Of a stretch of DNA of 64,000 nucleotides, positions 10,685-21,732 are shown piece by piece. Location of the stretch: assembly GCA_016748015.1 (NCBI GenBank), contig JAAOMT010000502.1, positions 810,519-874,518 of the forward strand. The letters are read 5' to 3'. Position 1 is the first letter of the stretch. Every line of letters starts with the position of its first letter. The notes under the pieces are model-generated. The model made no database searches. It worked only from the letters and a program-made list of their open reading frames with translations, and was not told the DNA's origin. Both the position numbers and the translations under genes were made by a program. This stretch comes from Geosiphon pyriformis (taxonomy: Eukaryota; Glomeromycota; Glomeromycetes; Archaeosporales; Geosiphonaceae).

Positions 10685-11424
10685 TGTTATGGGTTGGAGT
10701 AACAAGCTAACAAATAGCAAGGGAGAACAGGATTGTAGGGTAATGGAAATAATCAAAGGGAATTCAACTTCAAAGAGCAAATTGAATAAGTATAGATTTA
10801 ATGTGCAAGATCAGTCTCATAAAATATCTCAGTTACTATTCTTTTTAAAGGTAACTGGAAAATCTGAAGATAGAGGAATAGTCTGTACTGTCAACAATTA
10901 ATCATCACTGGTATAATTCTATGTCTTACATCAGCACTCTTAGAATTTAATATCAGGTATCAACTTGTGCTTTTCAGTCATGTTTATTCAAATAATCTTC
11001 AAATACTACAATTATATATGTCAGAAAAAGGCCAACAAGTAATTTTTTATCTTTTAAGATGTTCAGATACTTAAAGATAGAGAAAGAGAATTTTTAGTGA
11101 TCAGAGAAAGATTAAGATAAAAGTTGTTATTTTATTTATTCTTGATTAATCAGATGCTTGTTATTACATACTTTTCTACAGCTAAGAGACTCATCACTTA
11201 TATAGCTATTGAAAGTGGTTAATGACCAGGTCAATAATCAAGTCAATGATCAGGTCAACAGTCAGGTCATTGATCAGGTTATTGATCAGATCAATAATCA
11301 GGTCAACAGTTAGGTCATTGATCAGGTCAATGATCACTATCTATAAATAGAGTAGGTAATTTATATAACATCAGTGGCTAATACATGTGATAACTAATAA
11401 AAACTATGAATTTTAATCATAACA
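10685..11424 (-). repeat. B1 5' LTR
   Basis: In plus orientation it starts TGTTATGGGTTGGAG and ends ATCATAACA, the inverted TG...CA ends of family B. It is the longest B LTR here (740 bp) because a 12-bp repeat, consensus TGATCAGGTCAA, occurs about ten times at 11218-11340. A TATATAAGT box next to the repeats and an A/T-rich polyadenylation-like stretch are readable on the minus strand. Confidence 0.88.
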
Positions 11425-12818
11425 CCACAAAGGAGCAAATCATTAAAATACTGATGCTCTTTCTAGACTTACTATTCAGTAATATTACAATCTCTTAAAC
11501 CAAACCAACTTAATTATTAGTAACTTCTTTACAAACAAACATGATAATGGACTTGGACAACTACTCTGCCTTAATAAAATTTTTGGGTAAAAGATAATAC
11601 CCACCAGAATACACTCAACAGCAAAGAGAACATTTGCACAAACAATCAAATTTCTATTTGATCTGCCAGAACCAATTATATAAAAGAAACAGAAAAGATT
11701 TTAACTGCCCCCAAAGAATCATCAGATTTGAAAAAAAAAAATTGTAATATACAACATGCATACTGACCCATTAGCTGGACACTTTGGAAAAACAAAAACA
11801 ATTCAGAAAACTTTAGCTTATTATTATTGGCCTACCTTGGGAAAAAACATTGCTGAATACATCAAAACCTGTGACATCTGTCAAAGAAGAGATAAATCCA
11901 ATCACAAAGAAGATATTTATTCAATCTCTGTTGGTCAACCATTTAACAGAATTGGTATAGATGTTGTTAGACTTTTAACAATAACTTCTGATGGCAACAG
12001 ATACATTATCACAGCTACTGACTATCTTACAAAGTGGGTAGAAGCAAGAGCCACCTCAGACCAAACAGCAGTCTCAATAGCCAATTTCATTTATGAAGAT
12101 ATTATTTGCTGTCATGACTGCCTCAAAGAACTTTTATCTGATAGAGGAAGAGCTTTTCTCAGTACACTGGTTGAAGAACTTTGCAGAAAAATAAGAATAT
12201 GTCACAAACTTTCTTCTCCTTATTATCCCCAAACAAATGGTCTAGTGGAACATTTCAATAAAACATTATGTAAAACCCTAGCCAAAACCAGTAAAGAAAC
12301 AAACTTATGAGACAAAGTACTGCCTTCAGTTTTGTTTGCTTATAAAACTGACATAACAAGTTATGAACTTTTTTATCTGCTCTATGGATGCATAGCAACA
12401 CTACCAATAGAAATTGACATTGAGACAATACTCTTTGAAGAAATCACAATAAAAAATTACAAAGACATTTTGCAAAGAAGACTTGGTACTATTCTTGATT
12501 TCTTGGTAGAAGTATGGATAATTGCCTTTAAAAAGATAAAGCAGTTCTAAGAAAAGCTTAAGAAAAAAAAAACTTATAAAACACTTTCCTTAAGTGTTAG
12601 TAACTTAGTATTGGAATATTGCTCAGACAGAGACAATGTTTATGATAATAAATTCTTTAGCCAGTGGAAAAGATCTTTTATAGTCAACAAAGATTTGAAC
12701 AATGGTTCTTATATTCTTCAAAATCAATCCAGAACAATCTTCAATGATCATCCTGTTTATGGTACATAACTCAAGAAATATCATAAATAATCTGATTGGT
12801 TGCCTGTTGTGGTAATAT
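11425..12818 (+). pseudogene. B2 RNase H-integrase linker and integrase
   Basis: The segment begins inside the linker that precedes integrase and covers the full integrase. The H2C2 zinc module reads GHFGKTKTIQ...CDICQRR. The core keeps the catalytic triad: GIDVV, LLSDRGRAF and GLVEHFN. The C-terminal part has the GNKF/W-K-x-F block of the GPY/F module near 12640-12680. A TGA replaces Trp after ETNL (about 12307). The IDVVRLLTI block has Arg where most copies have Gly; B3 shares this. Upstream parts of B2 lie outside the window, beyond B1. Confidence 0.85.
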
Positions 12819-13501
12819 TGTTATGGGTTGGAGTAACAAGCTAACGGATAGCAAGAGAGAACAGAATTGTAGGGTAATGAAAGGAATCAAAGAGAATTCA
12901 ACTTCAAAGAGTGAATTAAATGAGTATGGATTCAATGTGCAAGATCAGTTTCATAAAATATCTCAGTTGCTGTATTTTTCTAAAGATAACCGGAGAATTT
13001 AAAAGTAGAGGGATAGTCTGTAATGTCAACAAATGATCACACACTGGTATAATTCTATGTCTTATATCAGCACTCTTAGAATTCAATATCAGATATCAGA
13101 TGTACTTTTCAGTCACATTTTATTCAATAGTCTTTAAATGCTGCAATTACACATTTCAGGAAAAGGGTAAAGAATAACCAACAAGTAATCTTTTATTCCA
13201 AGATGTTCAGATATGTGAAAGTAGGAAAAGAAAAATTAGCAATAAGAGAATGATTAAGATAAAAGTTGTTATTTTATTTATTTGATTTCTATATGTTTTT
13301 CTACAACTAAGAGATTCATTATTTATATAGCTATTAAAAGTAGTCAATAATCAGATTAATGATCAGGTCAATAATTAGGTCAATGGTCAGGTCATTAATC
13401 AGATCAATAATTACTTTCTAAAAATAGAGTGGCTAATTTATATAACATCAGTGACTAATACATGTGATAATTAATAGAAAGTATAAGTTTCAACCATAAC
13501 A
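12819..13501 (-). repeat. B3 3' LTR
   Basis: Plus orientation starts TGTTATGGGTTGG and ends CAACCATAACA. It holds five to six units of the 12-bp family B repeat at 13340-13412. The 3' ORF of B3 ends inside it (stop at 13471-13473). Confidence 0.88.
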
Positions 13502-14127
13502 TCATTCTTTCCAAAGAGATTGAGCTCTGACAAAATCAAGCTATTTATGAAGTAATCTATTTGAAAAGTTTTATCTAACTCAAAGCTAACTAGTTTGTTG
13601 AAGTTTTTTGTGAATAAGGTATATAATATTTAAGGTGAAATGAGTTTTGTATTCAAGAAACCAAATCTTTGTATTAGAGGTTTGGCTTTTTTAGCAATAA
13701 TTAAAACTCTTGAGACATCTAACCATATAATACCCAAAATTTCTGCCTGTATCTCTGAAGTTGTTTTCTTCATGAGTTTCATGTTTTCTATGATTTCACC
13801 AAGGTGACTATAGAGTTCTAATTGCCTTCCATATGACAAGTTTTTGTTTATGGGTAAGATTTCTTGGAATGTTTTTTCAATTGTGTTGAAAAGTAGAAGT
13901 ATAGCTGCTGTTATACTTTTCAACAGATATTTATCCATTTTACTACCAATTTTTTCTCTTCTGGTAGTAGTTTTCTTTGGTCTAATAACAGTATGTGTTC
14001 CACAGTTATCAGTTATTGTGGTTTGTTTTCCAATGTTCAGAGTAGCATTTGGATAGTTTTTGATCCAATACTCATGGAAAGTATAGAAGGTGTTTTGAAT
14101 GTTTTGATTCAGAAAATAATTGTTCAT
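13471..14127 (-). pseudogene. B3 accessory 3' ORF
   Basis: The ORF starts MNNYFLNQNIQNTFYTFHEYW at 14127 and runs about 218 codons to a stop inside the 3' LTR. One TAA near 13628 interrupts it at a position where B6 and B5 have Gln. Blocks conserved in all copies are IGKQTTI, HTVIRPKKT, EILPINKNLSYGRQLELY and RFGFLNTKLI. It is Lys- and Ile-rich and looks helical. I see no signal peptide, no clear membrane span and no known motif, so it is not an obvious env. Function unknown. Confidence 0.75.
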
Positions 14128-14239
14128 GTTGATTGAAGATACTTCTGTTTTGGAAATAGTGGATTTATTTATACTTGATTTTTGCTAATCAATTGAGTTG
14201 GTATTATCACAACAGGCAGCCAATCAGGTTATTTATAAT

Positions 14240-15480
14240 ATTTCTTGAGTTATGTACCATGAACAGGATAATCATTGAAGATTGTTTTGGATTGATCTTA
14301 AAGAATATAAAAACCATTGTTCAAAACTTTGTTGACTATAAAAAATTTTTTCTACTGGCTAGAGAATTTATTACCATAGACATTGTTTCTGTCTGAATGG
14401 TATTCTAATACCAAATCACTAACACTTAAAGAAAGTGTTTTATAGGTTTTCTTTTTTTTAAGCTTTTCTTGAAACTGTTTTATCTTTTCAAAAGCAATTA
14501 TTCATGCTTCTACCAAGGAGTCAAGAATGGTATCAAGTCTTCTTTGCAAAATGTCTTTGTAATTTTTTATTGTGATTTCTTCAAAGAGTATTGTCTCAAT
14601 GTCAATTTCTATTGGTAGTGTTGCCATGCATTCATAGAGCAGATAAAAAGGTTCATAACTTGTTATATTATGATTTACAGTTTTATAAGCAAACAAAACT
14701 GAAAACAGTACTTTGTTTCATAAGTTTGTTTCTTTACTGATTTTGGCTAGGGTTTTACATAATGTTCTATTGAAATATTCCATTAGACCATTTGTTTGGA
14801 GGTGGTAAGAAGAAGAAAGTTTGTGACATATTTCTATTTTCCTGCAAAGTTCTTCAACCAGTGTACTGAGAAAAGCTCTTCCTCTATCAGATAAAAGTTC
14901 TTTGGGACAGCCATGACAGCAAATGATATCTTTATAAATGAAATTGGCTATTGAGACTGCTGTTTGGTCTGGGGTGGTTCTTGCTTCTACCCACTTTGTA
15001 AGATAGTCAGTAGCTGTGATAATATATCTGTTGCCATCAGAAGTTATTGTTAAAAGTCTAACAACATCTATACCAATTCTGTCAAATAGTTGACCAACAG
15101 AGATTGGATGAATATCTTCTTTGTGATTGGGTTTACTTCTTCTTTGACAAATGTCACAGGTTTTGATGTATTCAGGAATGTCTTTTCCCAAGATAGGCCA
15201 ATAATAATAAGCTAAAGTTTTCTGAATTGTTTTTGTTTTTTCAAAGTGTCTAGCTAATGAGTCAGTGTACATGTTGTATATTACAATTTTTTTTTCTTTA
15301 AATCTGATGACTCTTTGGGGTCAGTTAGGATCTTTTCTGTTTCTTTTATATAATTGGTTCTGGTAGATTAAATAGAAATTTGATTGTTTGCGCAAATGTT
15401 CTCTTTGCTGTTGAGTGTATTTTGGTAGGTATTGTCTTTTACCCAAAAATTTTATTAAGGCAGAGTAGTTGTCCAAGTCC
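14240..15480 (-). pseudogene. B3 integrase
   Basis: The minus strand encodes the H2C2 module with HYYWP-like and CDICQRRSKP blocks, then the core with GIDVVRLLTI, LLSDRGRAF and GLMEYFNRT, so the D, D and E residues are kept. The C-terminal half continues with EIDIETILFEEITIKNYKDILQRR and the GPY/F-like region near 14300-14400. The Arg in DVVR is shared with B2 only, among the copies here. Stops and frameshifts fall near 14700 and 15290. Confidence 0.85.
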
Positions 15481-15639
15481 ATTATCGTGTTTGTTTGTGA
15501 AAAAGTTACTAATAATTAAGTTGGTTTGGTTTGAAAGATTGTACTATTACTGGATGGTAAGTCTAGAAAGAGTGTTAACATTTTGATGATTTGCTTCTTT
15601 GCAGTGTTGAATATTATAGTCAAATTTATCTAAGTGGAG

Positions 15640-16767
15640 TATCTAGCAAGTTATTTATTTATGTTCCAGCTTCTTTTTAATGTGCAGCCAAACCAAGACT
15701 TAATGATCTGTTACCACTAAAAATTTTGCACCAAAGAGATATTGATCCCAGTAACTAGTAGCTCAAACTACTGCTAAACATTTTTGTTCAGTTACTGAGT
15801 AGTTCTTTTCTACTGGTGTAAGGGATTTACTGGCATATGCTATGGTATGTTCTCTGCCATTTTCATCTTTCTGTGAAAGAACAGCACCAAGTCCATAGCC
15901 AAATGCATCAGTGTGAAATATAAAATGTTAGTCCAGATCAGATTGCTTGAGAATTGGTTTAGTAACAAGTTTTTTCTTCAAAATTTCAAAAGCTTTTTGT
16001 TGATAAGTGCCCCAGTAATAATTGACATTTTTTTTAAGTAGCTAATTAAGAGAAAAAGCAATTTTGGAGAAATTTTTAATAAAGTTGTGATAATAAGAGA
16101 CCAAACCAAGAAAAAAGCATAGTTTAGGAACATTCATTGATTGTCTAATGTTCTGAACTTTTTCAACTTTAGCTGGATCAGGAAAAATTCTATCTTTTGT
16201 AATAAGATGACCAAAAAACTGGGTGGATTGGCATTCAAAGAAAGATTTGATTGGATTGATCTTAAGGCCAGCATTTCTGAGCAGGTCAAAAATCTTCTGT
16301 AAATATTTAAGGTATTTATTCCAGGTTTTTAAATATACCATTATGTCATCCAAGTAAACCAGAACAAAGTTTTTTTTTACTGATTCAAACTCTTTATCCA
16401 TTAGGCATTGAAAGGTGAGAGGAGCATTGATAAAACCAAAAGACATGACTGTGAATTCATAAGTATCATACTTGGTGATGAAAGCAGTTTTTTTTCTGCT
16501 TTTAGATTCATCTCTACTTGCCAGAATCCAGCAGTTAAGTCAATGGTTGAGAAGAAAGCAGTGCCATTGAATTTATCTAGCATTGCATCAATTTTAGGGA
16601 GTAGATATATGTATCTTATAGTAATGGTGATAGTCAACACAGAAGCATAGAGTTCCATTTTTCTTGGATACCACTACAACTGGAAAAGCCCATTCACTCT
16701 TGGTTTCTTGTATGAATCCAAGATCTTTCATCCAGTTTATTTTTTTCTTAATAAACTCATCATTGTG
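15640..16767 (-). pseudogene. B3 reverse transcriptase and RNase H
   Basis: RT reads LPKIDAMLDKFNGTAFFSTIDLTAGFWQVEM-like blocks, FGFINAP, then YLDDIMVY with an intact YLDD, followed by FFGHLITKD and FLGLVSYYHNF. RNase H follows with blocks like LTPVEKNYSVTEQKCL and VTDH near 15690-15990. Stops and a frameshift near 16460 break the frame. LINE-like element D1 interrupts it at 16767, in the run-up to RT, and the frame resumes without loss at 19218. Confidence 0.85.
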
Positions 16768-19217
16768 TCGAGAAAAGAAAAAAAAACTTTTTCTCTCTTA
16801 AATTTTATGACCACAACTAGAGCTAAGATTAAAAAAGTTGCAAACAGTACTTTTCCTATAGCAACTAATAAAGTTTTAACACAAGAGGGTTTCTCGATTA
16901 TTGAAGCAGCTAGACAAAACGTTCTGGCAACATTTCTTTTAAAAAATACTAGTAATAAGCAGCCTTTAGTGGTTTCTGATTTATTTTCTTTATCTTTGGC
17001 TAGTAGCTCTTCTCCAGTCAAAGTTCCTTCCAAAAAACACATTCGGGTTAGTCCCAGTGTTGTTTCCACCACTTCAAAAAGCCCAAAAATTTTTAATAAC
17101 AGACCAGTTAACAAGTTGGTCTTTCCTGTTTTCACTACTTTCACTACTACTTCTACTACTACTGCTTTACAAATGGCTGCAAAAGCAAAAATTTCCAAAA
17201 AACAGCAGCAGGCAGTTGCAACTGCTATGGTTACACTGAATCTCTTTGTGGTTCCAGATGAGATTTTCAGTAAGATCTTCACAGCAGCAGCCAGTTTTCT
17301 TCCTGATATGGATGACAACAACAGCAGCACATCTTCCAAGATGGGCCAAGATCAACCACTGGCTGTGTTGCCTGATGTGATACTCTCCAGTAGATCATTG
17401 CCAATCCCAGTAGCAAAACAGTCCATCAATCCAGATGATCTCAAAGATTGGGCTGATCAAATGAAAATGGAATCAACTGTCTCTCCTCCAGTTTCTGATG
17501 CTGCTGATGGCGGTGCTTGGGAAAATGTAAATGGTTGTCAGAGGTTTTCTGGTTGGGTGGCCTCCAATCTAGTACCTGGTGCTACATTTAAAATCAAAAT
17601 GGCTCTGCTTAGTTTCTTGTTTTAGTTGCTGCCTGATTGTATTGGGCTTAAGTCAGTTTCACAAGATACTGTTAAGTTGTTTTGTGTGGAATTTGTATCT
17701 TAAGAGAGTTTAAATAGTGCCACCAAAGTGGCTATCAGTGATGAGGTTTTTTTGACCACTTTTAAGATTGCACGGTCTTCTGGTGTGGTCTCTGTTTCCT
17801 TCCTTTCCTTGTCAATTGTACTACATGACATACCTTTGGGTATCTTTTTTGATGACATCAAAACTACTCTTGGTATTTTTGGTGTTGTTACTTCTGTTAA
17901 GTTGAAGCCTGTTGGCTTATGGCAATATGCTGTGGTTAACTTCAAAAACACTTCTTCTATTGCTACTACTCTCTCTAACTGGTCTGTATTGATTAGAAAA
18001 AACAGTGTTAGGATTCTTCCCATTGTCAACCAAAAGGAGATTATCTCTTCAAGAGATGCATTCAAAGCTAAGTTGGTTAATCTTTCATTTGGCTGTACTG
18101 CCTTTGAGATAAGTGATTTGGTCTTCTAAGTTGGTGGCCATACATGTTTCATTCCTCGCTCCTCTGAATCTTATCAATCTTAACATTTTGCTGTGGTTAC
18201 CTTTGATTCTTTGGAATCTCTGAATGTTGCTGTGTCAAAAACTGGTATCTTGTATGGTTGTCGCATTTGGTGAAAAACTTCTGGATGTTGCTGCTGTTAT
18301 AGGTGTCAAGACTTGGATCATTTGACCATAAACTGCAAGAAGTCACCTCCTCATTCACCCAAACTTTCCTCCAACACTTCTGATGGCCCAAAAATTTTTA
18401 AACTTTTGTTTGCTAGATCTAAATCTTATGCCAAAGCTGCTGCTTTTGTGGTTCCTCCTAGTGCTGCTGCTGCTAATATGAACTTGGATCTCAGTGGTTC
18501 TCCCAAAACTACATCACCCATGGTGCCTGCTGTATCTTCTGTTCCCAATTCTGCTGTTGAATCTAGATTGGCGTCTTTGGAATCCCACCTTAGTGAACTA
18601 TCTGTGTTGATAAAATCTTTAGTTGAACTTGTTAGTGTTCTTGTTGCATTGGTTACTAAATTGCTGTTTACTCTATCTGCTGTAGATGGGTCAGTTAAGA
18701 AATGTGTGGATGAATTAGCTAAGCAAAATAAAGAATTGGCTGCTGTTGCCACCATGATGCAAAAAAGAATAACACACCTTGAGAAAATATGTGAATGGAC
18801 CTGCTTAGAGGATAGATCAGATGTTGATAACATGGTTGATGACATTAATAATAATGATTATGAAGACAAAAACTTTTCAGTTTATGATAATATCTTTGAT
18901 GTTATGATGCACTTATGAGAAGATTAGCCTTCCAAGATCAAATCCAGTCCTAATCAGACTGCTAAGTGGATGAGTGGTATGATTAAGAATAGTCATAAGC
19001 TAGTTAGTATTATGGATAAAATGTATGAATTAGATATGTTTGATATATTAAGTAGTAAAGATAGTACTAGCATGTAGTTAGGGCTTTTTACTAATGGTTA
19101 GTCATATCTTGTAAACTTTGTATTATTGAGTGAACTGGCTTTATGAAAGTGCCAACTTTATTGTTGAACAAAATTAATAAATGATCAGCATAACTACACA
19201 TTAATATTAAAAAAAAA
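16768..19217 (+). mobile_element. LINE-like, ORF1-only non-LTR element D1
   Basis: This 2450-bp insert lies in B3 between two copies of ATCATTGTG (16759-16767 and 19218-19226), a 9-bp target duplication. It ends in a short A run, as target-primed elements do. After excision the B3 frame reads across (NQHNDEFIKK). It holds one long, now broken ORF and a 3' tail of about 130 bases, but no reverse transcriptase. Copy D4 has the same ends. Confidence 0.88.
16807..19077 (+). pseudogene. D1 ORF1 protein: RRM-like fold, CCHC knuckle, coiled coil
   Basis: The ATG at 16807 follows a short A/T-rich leader and starts MTTTRAKIKKVANSTF. A Ser/Thr/Lys-rich N-terminus is followed by a WENVNG/RFSGWVASNL block. 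Next is an RRM-like stretch with LGIFGVVTSVKLKP and YAVVNFKNTSS near 17850-17960. A CCHC knuckle CYRCQDLDHLTINC lies at 18294-18335, and a leucine-rich coiled coil at 18560-18790. This layout matches LINE ORF1 RNA-binding proteins. Stops interrupt it, for example TAG for Gln at 17623-17625. The last residues, SKDSTSM, are shared with D4-like copies. Confidence 0.78.
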
Positions 19218-20660
19218 ATCATTGTGTTGATTGAATTGATAAGGCTTTAAATGGATGAGATGAGTTTCTTTTGTAGCAATGATGTGTTGTATTACATGAG
19301 TTTGTTCAGGGGTGTTACTTTCTTTTAAAATAACTGGGCTATTTTTAGCCAACAGATTTTTAATGTCTATTTTTTTTTCTTTAGGGAAAAGTTCTCTTTG
19401 TTCTATAATTAGTGATTGAATTTTAAATGGTTTATTCTCAAAGGACTTTTGTATTTCTTTAAGTTCTTTTCGAGATATCAAGCTAATTGGTTCCCAATTT
19501 TTGTAATAGATTAGACAGGATTTGCATTCATTACTTGGTGAATATAAAAGTTTATTACACCAGCATTGTGTACAAGAGTCATGTCACCAATAACTGTATT
19601 TGGCTTTTTTGTTAGGTTTTTTGTCAAAGGTTTTTCTGAGGATATTATAGTAGGACCAGCAAATCAGCTTGCCATTTACCATGATTCCTTCTTTGTTAGC
19701 TTTAACATTGTCCAGTGGCTTGCCATTGCTGATAAAGATGATATAGACATGTTTAGCAGTTTCTTTTGGTTTTTTTTGATCTTCATCATCACTTTCATCA
19801 TCATTTGATTCATCTGATTGTTTTTTTTCTTGGTTCTGTTTAGTTGCTGGAAAAGTTGTCCAATGACAGCATTTAACCACAATGAGTTTTTCACCACATC
19901 TAATGGTTAGCTCACACAGTTCATAGTCAAGTAGTGTTTTGGCTTTCTTAAGCCACTCATTACCAACAATGATGGTATACTCTTTTGCTTCAGATACTTC
20001 TATATCTGTTTTAATGTTAATATCATTGATGTATACAAGAACAGCTTTGGTTATATCCAGATCTTTCTTTTTGTCACTATGTATATTGGTTATAGGCTGA
20101 GTAGAAGGTTCATTAATTTTTTTTCCAATAGCTTCTAGAAAGTATTTGGCAATTACACTTACAGATGATCCACTGTTTAAGATTAAATCAATGAAGTAGC
20201 CAGCCACTTGGGCTTTACAAATCAGAGGAGTAACATTGCTGTTGTTAGCAAGTCCAGCTTAACAAGAATGCTTGTTGGTTTTTGGTGTCTTCTTCTTTGG
20301 TATTAAGGATTTGCAAAGATCTTTTCTGAACTGTGGATGAATTATTAGTTGGCCAAATGTAATGTGTACTGGGGTTTCCATGAGATTTTTAACAACAGAA
20401 TAAGAGTCAGAATTTTGTACTTTTTTTGGAGGTTCTAACTTTTAAAATTTTTTAAAAACTTTAGTCTTTGGTGGCTCATTGTTGTCAACAGCAGAAGTTG
20501 AGACTTTGTTGGGATTTAAAACAAAATCAACCTTGGCTTTCTTCTTCTTTCTTGTTAAGTCAGAGGTGTTAATTGCCAGTTCATCCATATTATGATCATT
20601 ATCAGTTAGGTTAAAAGCATAAAAGAGGTTTTTTTCTGGTTGGCTTGTACTTTCACCCCT
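19218..20660 (-). pseudogene. B3 protease and linker to RT
   Basis: The frame resumes after D1 with the run-up to RT and goes back through the linker (GKLICWSYYNILRK), the Glu/Asp-rich tract and the protease. The active site reads LILNSGSSVSVIAKYF, so the catalytic Asp is now Asn (GAC/T to AAC/T). The KEYTIIVGNEWLKKAKTLLDYELCEL block follows in protein order. The frame is broken before 20280 by a TAA. It ends at about 20660 where the D2 fragment begins. Confidence 0.82.
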
Positions 20661-21274
20661 TAGTTGAACCTATTGGGGCTTTGGTTGCATTGGTTACCAA
20701 ATTGCTGTCTACTCCATCTGCTGTAGATGTATCAGTTAAGGAATGTGTGAATGGATTGGCTAAGCAAAATAAAGGCTTGGCTGCTGTTGCTTCTATAATA
20801 CAGAAAAAAATGACATGTCTTGAGAAAATATATGAATGGGTCTGCTTAGAGAATAGATCAGATGTTAACAACATGATTGATAATGTTAATGATAATAATG
20901 ATAAAGATAAAGACTTTTCAGTTTATAATAACACTTTTAATGTCATGATGTACTTATAAGAAGATCAGCCTTCCAGAATCAAGTCCAGTCCTGATCAGAC
21001 TGCTAAATAGATGAGTAGTATGGTTAAAAATAGTTATGAGCTAGTTAGCATTATGGGTAAGATGTATGAATTAGATATGTTTGATACATTAAGTAGCAAA
21101 GATAGTATTAGCATTTAGTTAGAGCTTTCCACTTGTGGTTAATTGCATCTTGTGATTTTGTATTATTGGGTGAGCTGACTTTATGAAAAGATCATGCTTT
21201 TTGAATGTGGCTAAACTAATAAAAAACCAGCATGGCTATACGTTAACAAAAAAAAAAAAAAAAAAAAAAAAAAA
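20661..21274 (+). mobile_element. LINE-like fragment D2, 5'-truncated, with 27-base poly-A
   Basis: The sequence matches the last 580 bases of D1 (from the coiled coil, LVEPIGALVALVTKLL-like, to the 3' tail) and ends in 27 A residues at 21248-21274. The left flank is B3 gag and the right flank is the middle of the B3 5' LTR. There is no visible duplication. About 2 kb of B3 is missing at the site. Confidence 0.85.
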
Positions 21275-21479
21275 GATGAAAGTTGTTATTTTATTTATTT
21301 TATTTCCTTGATTTCTACATATTTTTCTACAGCTAAGAGATTCATCACTTATATAGCTATCAAAAGTGGTTAATGATCAGGTTAATAATCACTTTCTAAA
21401 AATAGAATGGCTAATTTATATAACATTAGTGGCTAATACATGTGATAATTAATAAGAAGTATAAGTTTCAACTGTAATA
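21275..21479 (-). repeat. B3 5' LTR remnant
   Basis: It matches the outer 205 bases of family B LTRs (GATGAAAGTTGTTATT to CAACTGTAATA) and includes only one or two of the 12-bp repeat units. The terminal CA has become TA. It is followed by ATAT, which pairs with the ATAT before 12819. Confidence 0.8.
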
Positions 21480-21667
21480 ATATATTTAATACATTAGGTA
21501 ACAAAGATAGTACTAGCATGTAGTTAGGCCTTTCTACTTGTAATTAGCCACATCTTGTGATTTTGTATTATTGGGTGAGCTGGTTTTATGAAAGCACCAT
21601 ATTACTGTAGACATAACTAATAAATAACTAGCATGACTACATATTAACACAAAAAAAAACAAAAAAA
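21480..21667 (+). mobile_element. LINE-like 3' fragment D3
   Basis: It matches the last part of ORF1 and the 3' tail of D1, D2 and D4 (from ACATTAGGTAACAAAG on), ending in an A-rich run at 21649-21667. It lies between the B3 target duplication and a scrap of the B2 3' ORF, so it was already present in B2 when B3 arrived. Confidence 0.75.
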
Positions 21668-21732
21668 CAATTAGAACTCTATAGTTGTCTTGGTAAAATT
21701 ATAGAAGACATAAAACTAATAAAGAAAACAAA
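21668..21732 (+). pseudogene. B2 3' ORF scrap
   Basis: About 65 bases match the family B accessory ORF at the RQLELYSCLGEIIEE region (compare 50915-50980). They are cut on the left by D3 and on the right by D4. Their orientation and place fit the downstream continuation of B2 from 12818, with about 350 bases lost. Confidence 0.65.

Larger units (their letters stand above)
7599..11424 (-). mobile_element. Ty3/gypsy element B1, 5' half
   Basis: Read on the minus strand this is a family B element: 5' LTR, primer-binding site, gag, protease and the first codons of RT, where the A1 element is inserted at 7598. Its 3' half should lie beyond A1, outside the window. The outer edge of its LTR at 11424 abuts the RNase H-integrase linker of B2, so B1 was inserted into B2 (flank CCAC). 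Stops, lost knuckle residues and frameshifts show that it is dead. Confidence 0.9.
12819..21479 (-). mobile_element. Ty3/gypsy element B3 with both LTRs and ATAT target duplication
   Basis: The 3' LTR lies at 12819-13501 and the remnant of the 5' LTR at 21275-21479. The flanks are ATAT at 12815-12818 and ATAT at 21480-21483, a 4-bp target duplication. Between them lie, on the minus strand, the 3' ORF, integrase, RNase H, RT and protease. D1 is inserted at 16768-19217. A truncated LINE copy D2 (20661-21274) replaces the gag 5' half, the primer-binding site and part of the 5' LTR. The element sits in B2 next to D3. Confidence 0.85.

Noticed and set aside
11218-11340. CRISPR-like array
   Set aside because: The 12-bp units follow each other directly without spacers and are degenerate; this is a minisatellite in an LTR of a eukaryote.
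16737-17339. 200-codon minus-strand ORF opposite the D1 ORF1
   Set aside because: It mirrors the sense ORF1 on the other strand, spans the D1 insertion border and has no family features.
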